Source of the DNA: Photobacterium sp. GJ3
Lineage (GTDB): Bacteria > Pseudomonadota > Gammaproteobacteria > Enterobacterales > Vibrionaceae
Direction: 5' to 3'
Length of the DNA stretch: 64,000 bases
NCBI RefSeq assembly: GCF_018199995.1
Contig: NZ_CP073579.1
Coordinates: 248,001-312,000, forward strand
Of the stretch, positions 37,068-44,776 are shown one piece after another (within the stretch, counting starts at the first letter, position 1; each line of letters begins with the position of its first letter). Both the position numbers and the translations under genes were made by a program. Under the pieces are notes generated by a model, which worked only from the letters and a program-made list of their open reading frames with translations, had not been told where the DNA came from and did no database searches.

Positions 37068-37088
37068 GATGCCGGCAGGGCCGGCATC
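37068..37088. terminator. Hairpin after the FapF-like gene
   Basis: GATGCCGGC (37068-37076) pairs with GCCGGCATC (37080-37088) around AGG, 14 bases beyond the stop of the minus-strand barrel gene. No T tract follows, so termination is tentative. Confidence 0.45.
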
Positions 37089-37102
37089 TTTGGGCACAGG
37101 TT

Positions 37103-38131
37103 TTATTTCAGGGTGTAAGGGATGCGAATCGTGAGCTGGAAATCCGGCGCATCGGCGGTCAGACCGGCGGCAGCGCCTACATTGAGTGTGGTTTCCCGGT
37201 TGATTGCATAGTTGGCGCCAAACGAGATTGTATCGAGCTGGAGCAACTTGGCATCTGCCGGATAGCCACCATTGACTTTGGATTTCAGGATCGTTTTATG
37301 GTTCAGGCCAATACTGAAGGAAAACTTGGGATTCACGGCGAAGCCCATCCCAGCGCCCAGCGAAATGGTGTCCCCAAGATCGATGGTGTTGATTTGGGTG
37401 CTGGGCGTTTCATCGGTGGCCGGAATTTGCACGCTGACGTCATCTTTTATATTCCAGATATAGCTGGCATTGAGGAAGAGGACAGCCGGATCCAGTGGCA
37501 TGATCATCGTGACACCAGGTTCAATACTCGGAAAACCGGACCCGGTAGGTAACTCTTTGAAGTCATTGGTGTCATCCAGAGGCACATCATAAGGAGATGT
37601 TCCTGTGGTACTCTTAAAGCGCAAGCTACCAATCCAGTAAGGGGCTTCCAGTAGGTTGAACTGATACTTAAAGGCGGCTTCAATGTCACCAATATCATTG
37701 CCTTCGAGTGTTTTGGTGGTCGGGCTGTTGGATGGGCCATTAATGTCCCGCTCTGAGATAGAGTCGTTCCGGTAAACCCAGGGGATGCGTGCCTCTACCT
37801 CCAGCCGGTTGGTAATCCCGTAACGGCCAGTCAGGCCGAAGGTGAGTGTGGTTCTGTCGATATCACTGGCACGGATCAGGCCGACAATCAGTGATGGCAG
37901 TACGGTGTAACCGACGACAGAGACTGTGTTGGATGAGTTTTGAGTGTAAGTTAACGACGAATCCAGAACAAAAGATCCCTTGGGTGTCAGTACCCCAGGT
38001 TTTTCCAGAATATCCGTGACGGTCTGAACCTGGCGAGATTTTTGTTGGGTTGTTGTAGATTCCTCTGCCGCAACCGTGGTTGAAAAAATCGCTATCAGCG
38101 CTAACAGGCTGTGTATCTTGTAATTTTTCAC
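37103..38131 (-). CDS. FapF-like outer-membrane beta-barrel, candidate amyloid-subunit exporter
   Basis: The 342-residue protein starts at GTG 38131 (GAGGA five bases upstream) and has a signal peptide ending near TVAA|EES. After a short polar segment it reads 'EKPGVLTPKGSFVLDSSL', 'VVGYTVLPSLIVGLIRASD' and 'GRYGITNRLEVEARIPWVYR', then 'GSGFPSIEPGVTMIMPLDPAVLF' in two pieces, the pattern I associate with FapF-type barrels. FapF is the trimeric outer-membrane pore that exports Fap amyloid subunits in Pseudomonas. The N-terminal region is shorter than in Pseudomonas FapF, with little room for its coiled coil. It diverges from the secreted-protein genes at 38495-41644, which supports a joint function. 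Assignment rests on remembered family features. Confidence 0.68.
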   Translation of the reverse strand: MKNYKIHSLLALIAIFSTTVAAEESTTTQQKSRQVQTVTDILEKPGVLTPKGSFVLDSSLTYTQNSSNTVSVVGYTVLPSLIVGLIRASDIDRTTLTFGLTGRYGITNRLEVEARIPWVYRNDSISERDINGPSNSPTTKTLEGNDIGDIEAAFKYQFNLLEAPYWIGSLRFKSTTGTSPYDVPLDDTNDFKELPTGSGFPSIEPGVTMIMPLDPAVLFLNASYIWNIKDDVSVQIPATDETPSTQINTIDLGDTISLGAGMGFAVNPKFSFSIGLNHKTILKSKVNGGYPADAKLLQLDTISFGANYAINRETTLNVGAAAGLTADAPDFQLTIRIPYTLK

Positions 38132-38494
38132 GATATCCTCACTTTGTTTGCAAAGGTAACCCCAAAAAAATAATAGTCAGTTGCACTGGCTTGTCATAAG
38201 AATAGTCAAATCTTGTGTAAAAAGTGAAAGTGATAAGTTAATTTTGTCTCAAATATGATAGTTAATTCATTGTGTATTATTGGTGGGCATATTATTAATT
38301 GTGAGAAATGATGCTCTTTTCTTAGAATTTAAAATTGAAATCATCATTTTAATGTCAGCATTTTTTGTATTTTATGGGTGGGTTTTTATTAAAAATAATA
38401 CAAATCAAAAAGTGGCAAAAACTAGTATTAAGTTATCTCTCGCGGCGACGTGGGAGTGTAAAAATAAAAAACTCAATATATTTGGAGTCTTATC
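38132..38494. promoter_or_regulatory. AT-rich divergent control region of the amyloid locus
   Basis: About 360 bases, very AT-rich, lie between the FapF-like gene and the first subunit gene. Promoters for both directions must be here, and it is a natural target for the VpsR-like regulator encoded at 41918. A frame at 38280-38522 overlaps the next gene's start and lacks a ribosome-binding site. No sigma-54 element is clear. Confidence 0.5.
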
Positions 38495-39169
38495 ATGCGT
38501 AAATCTAATCTCGCAATGTTAGTGGCAGTGCTGGTAGCCTCTCCTCTTGCACTGGCTGACTACCCACAACAACCTGAGTCACCCTCTTATGGTGATGGCT
38601 ATGGTGGTGACTACAACGGTGGCTATGATGACCAAGGTCCTTCAATTGTTGACTCATTCAATGATGATGTCACCAAAGATGCATCCTTGTATTATTCCAA
38701 AGATAAAACGATTACCGACAGCTTTAATCAGGACAATGACAAGCTGAAAATGAAGGACATCAATAATGATAAATCCTTCAAATGGACGGACAACAGTGAT
38801 AACAGCAAGAAGTTCTACTACAAGAGCAACACAGAACACAGCGAAACCTGGAAAATCAACATCGAAAAAAACCACTATATGGCAAAATCTGACCTGAAAG
38901 GCGAAGTGATCGGGAACGATGTCACTTATGGTGGTGCATGTTGTGATGATCACGGCGGTTATGGTCACGATAAAGGCTATTCACGCGGTTATGGCAACAA
39001 CAACGGTGGTAGCTATGGTGACGCTGGCTCACTGACGGTCACTCATGTGAACGACATGACGGGTGCTTTTGCAGGTGCATCTGGTATTAACCTTGCTGGT
39101 CAGAACGCAGGTAACAACTCGCTGATCCAACAAAGTGCCAGCACCAACGCGGTACTTCTGGGTCAATAA
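38495..39169 (+). CDS. Secreted repeat-containing protein, candidate amyloid subunit (Gly/Tyr-rich form)
   Basis: The 224-residue product has a signal peptide (cut near PLALA|DYPQQ) and a Gly/Tyr-rich stretch (about 23-50). A polar region follows, with repeated D-S-F-N units (VDSFNDD, TDSFNQDND) and Asp/Asn/Lys-rich strands. A VTYGGACC turn, another Gly-rich stretch and a C-terminal block SGINLAGQNAGNNSLIQQSA complete it. Asn/Gln/Ser-rich C-terminal blocks of this kind are shared by Fap- and curli-type fibre proteins. Its closest relative in the window is the product of 39732-40280 (same MRK..N signal, same VTYGGACC, same ending). GGAG precedes ATG 38495. I infer a fibre subunit; no family name is claimed. 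Confidence 0.7.
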   Translation: MRKSNLAMLVAVLVASPLALADYPQQPESPSYGDGYGGDYNGGYDDQGPSIVDSFNDDVTKDASLYYSKDKTITDSFNQDNDKLKMKDINNDKSFKWTDNSDNSKKFYYKSNTEHSETWKINIEKNHYMAKSDLKGEVIGNDVTYGGACCDDHGGYGHDKGYSRGYGNNNGGSYGDAGSLTVTHVNDMTGAFAGASGINLAGQNAGNNSLIQQSASTNAVLLGQ

Positions 39170-39217
39170 CACATGAGCTGAGGTTGCTATCATAACTGGC
39201 AGCACTCAGGAGGACGT

Positions 39218-39550
39218 ATGAAATATTTAACACTGACCGTGGCTGTATTGCTGTCTTGGGGTGCCGCTGCTGATGAGTTGGATATTCTGACAAGTTCCGA
39301 TACGTTGAGTGATAGTTCAATGTATGAGACTCGAGGTGGGCAGTACGAGCTCAACATTGACTACATGCAAGCAGATTCGGACATGTACGGTGATGTCGTA
39401 GGGAATGGCGCGTATGGAAATACCACAGGTGATAACGTGATTGATGGCGGTGCCTTCAATGGTTCATCTGGTGTCTTCAACGTCGTTCAAAACACCGGTA
39501 ATAATGTGTTAATTCAAAATGCGACCGTGGTTAACCTGACATTGAAGTAA
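39218..39550 (+). CDS. Small secreted protein with a double-glycine site, amyloid-locus component
   Basis: The 110-residue product starts at ATG 39218 after AGGAGG and has a signal peptide ending near AAA|DELD. A short acidic stretch ends in SSMYETRGG (Gly-Gly at residues 40-41), which resembles the double-glycine leader sites cut by C39 peptidases. The rest is Asn/Gly-rich, with 'FNVVQNTGNNVLIQNATVV' matching the C-terminal block of the two larger subunit candidates. A nucleator or minor subunit is possible. It lies between the two subunit genes, 48 bases after the first. Confidence 0.62.
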   Translation: MKYLTLTVAVLLSWGAAADELDILTSSDTLSDSSMYETRGGQYELNIDYMQADSDMYGDVVGNGAYGNTTGDNVIDGGAFNGSSGVFNVVQNTGNNVLIQNATVVNLTLK

Positions 39551-39731
39551 CCTGTTAGTGTATCTAAACCGGATCATGATAACCGGAAAACTAAATGTTA
39601 AATTACTAGTAATTGATATTTGGTTTCGCAGGGCTAACAACATTGCTTCAACATCGATAATATTTTTTACCCAGCATGGGCTTATTCTAAAAAGGTCCAT
39701 GCACTATGGGGAACATAATTGGAGTAATATC

Positions 39732-40280
39732 ATGCGTAAATATAACGTATTGTTACTTGCAGCAATGGTTGCATCACCACTTGCTTTGGCGAATGGTGTG
39801 CCAGATGCTGACACGATTGATGGTAGTTTCAATGACACGATTAATAAAACACTGACCGTGGATGTGAAAAAGTCCAAAGAGATCGATTATTCTTTCAACC
39901 AAGACAACGATAGTTTGTACATGAAAGATATCGGAAATGATAAATCGATTCGTCTGAAAGATAATAGTGATAACTCATGGAAAATGAAAAAATCCATTGA
40001 CTATAAGTACGACAAAACCTTTAAGTTGAATGTTGAGCTGAATAAGGTTTTGGCTAAATCTGAACTGGATGGCGAAGTGATCCGAAACGAAGTTACTTAT
40101 GGCGGTGCCTGCTGTAAAGGTAAGTCTGGTGACGTAGAAGTTGAACACTTTAATACCATGGCGAATTCCTTCGGCGATGCTTCTGGTATCAACGTCGCGG
40201 CACAAAACGCCGGTAACAACTCTATGGTTCAGCAGTCAACCAGCACCAATGCAACTTTGTCTGCTTCAGCGAGTTACTAA
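39732..40280 (+). CDS. Secreted repeat-containing protein, candidate amyloid subunit (paralogue)
   Basis: The 182-residue product starts at ATG 39732 (GGAG upstream). It is a shorter paralogue of the 38495-39169 product: the signal peptide MRKYNVLLLAAMVASPLALA, DSFN-like units (DGSFNDT, DYSFNQDND), Lys/Asp strands, VTYGGACC, and the ending SGINVAAQNAGNNSMVQQST. It lacks the two Gly/Tyr-rich stretches of the other copy. The shared backbone with unequal Gly-rich insertions suggests gene duplication and division into major and minor fibre subunits. A hairpin follows. Confidence 0.7.
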   Translation: MRKYNVLLLAAMVASPLALANGVPDADTIDGSFNDTINKTLTVDVKKSKEIDYSFNQDNDSLYMKDIGNDKSIRLKDNSDNSWKMKKSIDYKYDKTFKLNVELNKVLAKSELDGEVIRNEVTYGGACCKGKSGDVEVEHFNTMANSFGDASGINVAAQNAGNNSMVQQSTSTNATLSASASY

Positions 40281-40287
40281 CCGATAC

Positions 40288-40307
40288 GGGCCGTCGTAAG
40301 ACGGCCC
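40288..40307 (+). terminator. Hairpin after the second subunit gene
   Basis: GGGCCGTC (40288-40295) pairs with GACGGCCC (40300-40307) around GTAA. Only a weak T tract follows; partial read-through into the peptidase gene is possible and would give subunits in excess of the peptidase. Confidence 0.55.
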
Positions 40308-40422
40308 TCATTATTGTTATCTATCAGGTTTTTGAGTTGAAAGTCAGACAGATAGGAATAATAAATTCCTTAACAGAATGCGAACGAATTACCCTGTCAG
40401 TAAGATTGAAAAGGGTGTCATC

Positions 40423-41102
40423 ATGAGATTGAAATTGGTAACCCTGGCCTTGACCGGAATCATGCTGAGTGCATCAGTCAGCGCACTGGATTATTTCCCC
40501 AGCCGAGGCGCATATAATGTGAAAGTGAAGAGTTATCAGGAGCAGATGTTTGGCGATGTGATGCGTCAGCAGTATGACTTTAGCTGTGGTTCAGCAGCCG
40601 TCGCCTCCCTGATGAAATATCACTATGGTATCGAGACATCAGAAAACACTGTCTTCAAGTATATGTTTGAAAATGGTGATAAAACCAAAATTGAAAAAAG
40701 CGGTTTTTCAATGTTTGACATGAAAGAATATATGCAGTCTGTCGGATTGGATGCCAATGGTTACCGGTTACCCCTCGATAAATTTCAAACTTTAGGTGTG
40801 CCCGCAATTACAATTGTGAATTTCGACGGCTATATGCATTTTGTCGTCATTAAAGGGATGAACAGTGATCAGGTTATTTTAGGTGACCCGTCCCGGGCAC
40901 CATGGTCATGAAGATCAGTGAATTTAAACCCTATTATCGTGGCTCTGTGCTGTTGGTGAAAAACATGGTGAAAGAAGGGCGCGAGAGCTTTATTACTCAG
41001 GAAAACTACAGTGTTTATACACCATCCCCAGTGTCTGATGCTGTGACAAGGGATTCATTGTCAACGTTTAGTATTACATTGCCAGGTTCAAACGACTATT
41101 AA
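40423..41102 (+). pseudogene. Secreted C39-family cysteine peptidase (FapD-like), frameshifted in this copy
   Basis: From ATG 40423 (AAGGG upstream) a signal peptide leads into a C39 peptidase domain: catalytic Cys in YDFSCGSAAVASLMKYHYG, His in GYMHFVVIKGM and Asp in ILGDPSRG. The frame then breaks at the G run 40895-40897 and stops at 40911. One added G gives ...DPSR-GTMVMKISEF..., and the frame continues to 41102 as a full-length protein of about 226 residues. Unlike bacteriocin exporters, the domain stands alone with a Sec signal, as in FapD of the Fap system, and so would work in the periplasm. All three catalytic residues precede the break. A real frameshift would remove the C-terminal quarter. 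Confidence 0.75.
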
Positions 41103-41116
41103 AGGCAGAGGCTAGT

Positions 41117-41644
41117 ATGAATAAGCTATCACAATATGCAGTCGCCGTGACGCTCGGAGGCGCTGCTTTTATAGCAAGTACTTACGCGGATGCATACACC
41201 ACCCCGCATTATGGTGTGTTGTTAGATGACAGCAGCCTGATCACGATGACAAAGTCGGAAATGTCCGCGATTCGTGGCGGTTTCTCGGCGGAGGGATCCT
41301 TGATCAGCATTGGTCTGAGCATCATCACCGCGCTTAACGGCGAAGAAATTCTGCGCTCTCATATTGCGAATTTCACCATCAGTAACGGTGTGCTCAGTAC
41401 AACCGCAGGTTCGGCTTACGCAAGCGGAGATATGATTACTTTGCGGCAAGTCGGTGATAACAACACCTTTGAACGTCCGAATCTGTTGCCAAACAGCATT
41501 ATGCAGGTCGTTCAAAACAGTCTGGACGGCAGCAGTATCCGTATCGAGCGCAGTGTAGATATTAATGCTGATCTGAATGGCTATATTCAGAACAGTGTCC
41601 TGAAAAGCCGACTTGAGAATGCAATATTGCATACAGGCTATTAG
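41117..41644 (+). CDS. Secreted protein with a double-glycine leader-like site, amyloid-locus component
   Basis: The 175-residue product starts at ATG 41117 (AGAGG upstream), 14 bases after the peptidase frame. After a signal peptide (to about residue 24) comes DDSSLITMTKSEMSAIRGG, with Gly-Gly at 54-55, very like the 'LS..EL..I.GG' leaders cut by C39 peptidases. The remainder is strand-rich with Asn/Gln blocks (RQVGDNNTFE, MQVVQNSLDGSSI, RSVDINADLNGYIQNSVL). It may be a fibre-associated component comparable in role to FapE; that is inference from position. A strong terminator follows. Confidence 0.65.
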   Translation: MNKLSQYAVAVTLGGAAFIASTYADAYTTPHYGVLLDDSSLITMTKSEMSAIRGGFSAEGSLISIGLSIITALNGEEILRSHIANFTISNGVLSTTAGSAYASGDMITLRQVGDNNTFERPNLLPNSIMQVVQNSLDGSSIRIERSVDINADLNGYIQNSVLKSRLENAILHTGY

Positions 41645-41678
41645 TTCATTTGTTGTAGAACATTGCAATAAAAGGCAT

Positions 41679-41708
41679 AAGGTACAGCATTCGTCTGTAC
41701 CTTTTTTG
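41679..41708 (+). terminator. Intrinsic terminator ending the amyloid operon
   Basis: AAGGTACAG (41679-41687) pairs with CTGTACCTT (41695-41703) around a 7-base loop, followed by T's. Confidence 0.88.
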
Positions 41709-41917
41709 TATGCAATTTCGTCCCAAATGGTATGTGAGCTTAAAAAAATCTGATGGCAACGCTTTGCATAACTGGCTGAATCTTAGTTTATTCTGCTGTC
41801 TCACCGCTTTTCTCAAGACAATTCTTACTTCTGATACCACGCGGCCCTGCGCTTTCTTGCCTATATTTTTCAATGAACATTAATAATAAACGTGCATTGA
41901 ATTGAAGGTGACTTCTG

Positions 41918-43264
41918 ATGGTAGCTCAATGTCAAAATAAAGCTCTAAACGGACGGCTGGTGGCAATCGGATGTAACTACGAGCCTTGGATAGCGCTTCT
42001 GGAACAGTCAGGTTGGAAAACCCAGTGCTGTTATGACTTAAGAACGGTTGATTCAATCCTGGAAGAGTTCAGCCCCTGCATCTGCATCGTTGATTTAAGC
42101 AATAATGATTTTAGCTTAAACAGCATCTCTTTGAGGGCAAATAAAACCAAACAAGTAAGATGGATTGCTTTGATCAAAAAAGAGCAATTAAAAACTGACG
42201 CAATTTGCCAGTTTATTAATAACTTTTGCGTTGATTATTTTACGGTGCCCGTACCAGGCAGTCATTTATTAGATACTGTGGGACATCAGTTGGGGATGCT
42301 GGATATTGAATCCTCATCCTGGCATGAAATTACCACACAGCATGAAATGGGACTGTACGGAGAATCAAAATCAATTAAACAACTGCGGGATATGGTGCGT
42401 CGTGTGGCGTTAACGGAAGTGAACGTCTTCTTGACCGGGGAGAATGGCACGGGGAAAGAGCTGATTGCCAAATCAATTCATAACCTGTCGAAACGCAAAC
42501 ATGCGCCATTTGTCACCATTAACTGTGGGGCTCTCAGCAAAGATGATGAGAAGTTGAATTTCCTGAAACATGTCTCAGCCTCTGATGACGAAGAAGGCGG
42601 ATTCAACGGCACCATTATGCTGGATAACGTGGAAGAGCTGACCCGAGAGTTTCAGGAGTTACTGCTGTCCTTTATACAGGCGCCAAGTAGTGATTCTCTG
42701 GATGGCGACTCGGCTTGTGATGTTCGGATTATTGCTGCAACCAGTGCGGATCTGGATGCGCTGGTGGCAAAAGGTGATTTCAGTAAAGAGCTGTATTACC
42801 GTCTGAACGTTTTTCACATTAAAGTGCCGACATTGCGTGAACGGGGCTCGGATATTTTTCTGCTGGCAGAAACGTTTCTGCAGAAGTTTGCTAAGGAGTA
42901 CAGCACCATGGCGTCAAACTTCTCGGAAGACTCGAAACAGCTGTTATTGCGTTACAGCTGGCCGGGGAATGTTCGTGAATTGATCAATCAGGTCAAGCGG
43001 GCGGCATTGCTTGCTGAGGGAAATGAAGTCCGGGCCGAACACTTTGATTTGCCAAGTAAAGCGAACTTGAAGCAAAGCTTGCGCAATATTAAAGATGAAG
43101 CCGAGAAAGACGTGCTGGTTGCCGTACTGGAAACCCACCGGGGACAGGTTGCTTCTGCAGCGAAAGATCTTGGGGTGTCCAGAGCGACGATGTACCGACT
43201 GCTCAATAAACACAATATTGTGCCGGATGTCCGCCACTACAATTCAAACTTTATGCGAGAGTAG
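41918..43264 (+). CDS. VpsR-like transcriptional regulator (degenerate AAA+ enhancer-binding family)
   Basis: The 448-residue protein has a receiver-like N-terminal domain (about 10-130), an AAA+ domain (about 150-380) and a Fis-type helix-turn-helix (about 405-435, AAKDLGVSRATMYRLLNKH). It follows VpsR of Vibrio cholerae closely in arrangement and in segments such as CYDLRT, VRWIALIKKEQL and FCVDYF. Walker A is GENGTGKE (174-181). The Walker B region reads GTIMLDNVEEL (Asn where Glu is usual) and the sigma-54-contacting GAFTGA loop is absent. It therefore probably acts with sigma-70, as VpsR does, in response to cyclic di-GMP; that response is inferred. Position next to the amyloid genes suggests it controls them. 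Confidence 0.82.
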   Translation: MVAQCQNKALNGRLVAIGCNYEPWIALLEQSGWKTQCCYDLRTVDSILEEFSPCICIVDLSNNDFSLNSISLRANKTKQVRWIALIKKEQLKTDAICQFINNFCVDYFTVPVPGSHLLDTVGHQLGMLDIESSSWHEITTQHEMGLYGESKSIKQLRDMVRRVALTEVNVFLTGENGTGKELIAKSIHNLSKRKHAPFVTINCGALSKDDEKLNFLKHVSASDDEEGGFNGTIMLDNVEELTREFQELLLSFIQAPSSDSLDGDSACDVRIIAATSADLDALVAKGDFSKELYYRLNVFHIKVPTLRERGSDIFLLAETFLQKFAKEYSTMASNFSEDSKQLLLRYSWPGNVRELINQVKRAALLAEGNEVRAEHFDLPSKANLKQSLRNIKDEAEKDVLVAVLETHRGQVASAAKDLGVSRATMYRLLNKHNIVPDVRHYNSNFMRE

Positions 43265-43292
43265 TGTGATCACACAGCCAGACAAAACTGAA

Positions 43293-43317
43293 ACACCCCG
43301 CATGGCGGGGTGTTTTT
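43293..43317 (+). terminator. Intrinsic terminator after the VpsR-like gene
   Basis: ACACCCCGC (43293-43301) pairs with GCGGGGTGT (43305-43313) around ATG, followed by five more T. Confidence 0.88.
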
Positions 43318-43352
43318 TGTCGAATCAGGTTTTCGACCTGTCGGGAATGTTT

Positions 43353-43481
43353 TTACAGAGACAACAGAATGACTTCGTTGTGCTCATCTGATTCGGTATT
43401 GGTGAAGACACATTCTGGCTGGTCAACCATGAGTTCGTCCATGGTTGGCACAACCAGTGTGGCCAGGTTGCTGTAATCCAT
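43353..43481 (-). CDS. Small acidic protein of 42 residues, unknown function
   Basis: ATG at 43481-43479 is preceded by AAGGAA at seven bases, a strong start signal. The frame of 42 codons reads MDYSNLATLVVPTMDELMVD and continues acidic to a VILLSL end. Net charge is strongly negative, and there is no signal peptide or clear membrane helix. It lies in the otherwise empty gap between the VpsR-like gene and the nuclease gene. I do not recognise a family. The start signal, the lack of competing frames and the composition make it a plausible gene, perhaps a small regulator or a peptide precursor. Confidence 0.5.
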   Translation of the reverse strand: MDYSNLATLVVPTMDELMVDQPECVFTNTESDEHNEVILLSL

Positions 43482-43650
43482 TTGTGTTCCTTACTGCTGA
43501 AAAGGGTTCACTGTTGTGTTGCTCAAACCCTAAATCGATTCAATGACACTATCATGACAGCGCATCGATGTGGATCCCCTTTTTTGTGTTGACGGCTCTG
43601 CCATTGATCTTTGTCCACAAATTCTCAGGGATATCTCTGAACATTGGTGT

Positions 43651-44634
43651 CTAGGTCTCAGTTGTATGCAACGGTAACCTCAGGACAATCGGACAATGAT
43701 CAGACAAAGTCAAACGCCGTACGGCTTCCTGCGAAAATTTCAGCTGGTGCAGGTGTTCTGGTGTGACACCTGCTGCGAGATCTGCCGATGCCAGGAAGTG
43801 GTCAATCAGACGGGTGTAATGTCGGTAGCTGGCTTTTTTGCCCGGACGATTGAGCCGAACATAACATGAACCCTGAAGCGTCTTTGTCAGCAAACGGACA
43901 GAAGATCCAGTGAGCGTGTGAGAGAACCGGCTGTCGGGGTCGGCCATCCGGTGATTGAAGTCGCCGCCGATCAGAAAAGATTCTTGCTGGCTGACGCGTT
44001 GATCAATCCATGTCCGGAGTACATCACCCTGATAAGCCAAAACCCGGCAGGATGCCGATTGAGACTTGATGCGGGCGCTGTAACAGCCGGATTTCAGGTG
44101 AATGTTCAGCAGGTGCAGCGGCTTTCCGGTTTCGGGGTAAACCACGATGTAAGCTCCATATCTCAGCCGTCCACGCTTTGGCTGTTGAGCCGGTTTGGGG
44201 GCTCTGCGAACATTCAGTTCGGCCAGATCGTTCGGGTCTTCAACTCGCAGATGAGTTTTGACGGCAAACCCGGTGTACTGATTACCATCCCGGAAAGTCT
44301 CCTGTTTTCTGTGATGCCGGTCGGACAGATAAATCCGGTATTGACTCTCGGGCAGAACCTCAAGGAGAGCTTCGGCACGATCAACTTCCTGAAAGGCGAG
44401 CACATCCGGTGAGACTTCTGTCAGAAGCTTGGCGATATAAGCTTTATCCATCGTGGTTCTGGGCTGGTTTGCTGTGCCAAACCAGGCCATGTTCCACGTC
44501 ATGATGGTGAGAAAAGACTGGGCTGGGATGCCAGAGGGCGGTGATTGTGCCGCCAGCGGCGACAGACTGAATAATCCTAAAGCGGCAGTCAGCAGCGCCG
44601 CCATCCCCCCTGTTTGTAATCGCCATCCTTGCAT
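43651..44634 (-). CDS. Secreted endonuclease/exonuclease/phosphatase family protein
   Basis: The 327-residue product (ATG 44634) has a signal peptide ending near SPLAA|QSPP. The EEP domain shows TWNMAW (metal-binding Asn), FQEVD (metal-binding Glu), LLNIHLKSG (the catalytic-side His), GGDFNHR (Asp and Asn) and the terminal SDHCPIV (Asp-His pair). All core residues are present, so it should be an active DNase I-like hydrolase in periplasm or medium; nucleic acid or a phospho-compound could be the substrate. Upstream ATGs (44670, 44733) would bury the signal peptide. It diverges from nrdD. Confidence 0.82.
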   Translation of the reverse strand: MQGWRLQTGGMAALLTAALGLFSLSPLAAQSPPSGIPAQSFLTIMTWNMAWFGTANQPRTTMDKAYIAKLLTEVSPDVLAFQEVDRAEALLEVLPESQYRIYLSDRHHRKQETFRDGNQYTGFAVKTHLRVEDPNDLAELNVRRAPKPAQQPKRGRLRYGAYIVVYPETGKPLHLLNIHLKSGCYSARIKSQSASCRVLAYQGDVLRTWIDQRVSQQESFLIGGDFNHRMADPDSRFSHTLTGSSVRLLTKTLQGSCYVRLNRPGKKASYRHYTRLIDHFLASADLAAGVTPEHLHQLKFSQEAVRRLTLSDHCPIVLRLPLHTTET

Positions 44635-44703
44635 ATCCAAAACACCTGCATTCCAAAGCAAAAAAGTCATTTCGTCTGAAGTGTAACCGACATGCAGGCA
44701 TCC

Positions 44704-44717
44704 CTGATGCAGATCAA
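44704..44717. promoter_or_regulatory. FNR-type binding site upstream of nrdD
   Basis: CTGATGCAGATCAA matches the FNR consensus TTGAT-N4-ATCAA at nine of ten fixed positions. If it works as a class II site, transcription would begin near 44752, with TAAATA-like bases in the -10 place (44740-44745). Anaerobic induction of nrdDG by FNR is established in E. coli; here it is inferred from the site. Confidence 0.6.
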
Positions 44718-44745
44718 AGTAAGCTTGCGGCACTTGTCGCTAAAT

Positions 44746-44761
44746 ACACAATATCTTGTGT
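44746..44761. promoter_or_regulatory. NrdR box 1 of nrdDG
   Basis: ACACAATATCTTGTGT fits the 16-bp NrdR consensus acaCwAtATaTwGtgt with a single difference. NrdR represses ribonucleotide reductase genes by binding two boxes about three helical turns apart. Confidence 0.75.
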
Positions 44762-44776
44762 TCTTGATAATAACAT

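Noticed and set aside
38280..38522. Possible 80-residue membrane protein in the amyloid control region
   Set aside because: It overlaps the start and ribosome-binding site of the first subunit gene, has no start signal of its own, and its hydrophobicity follows from AT-rich sequence.
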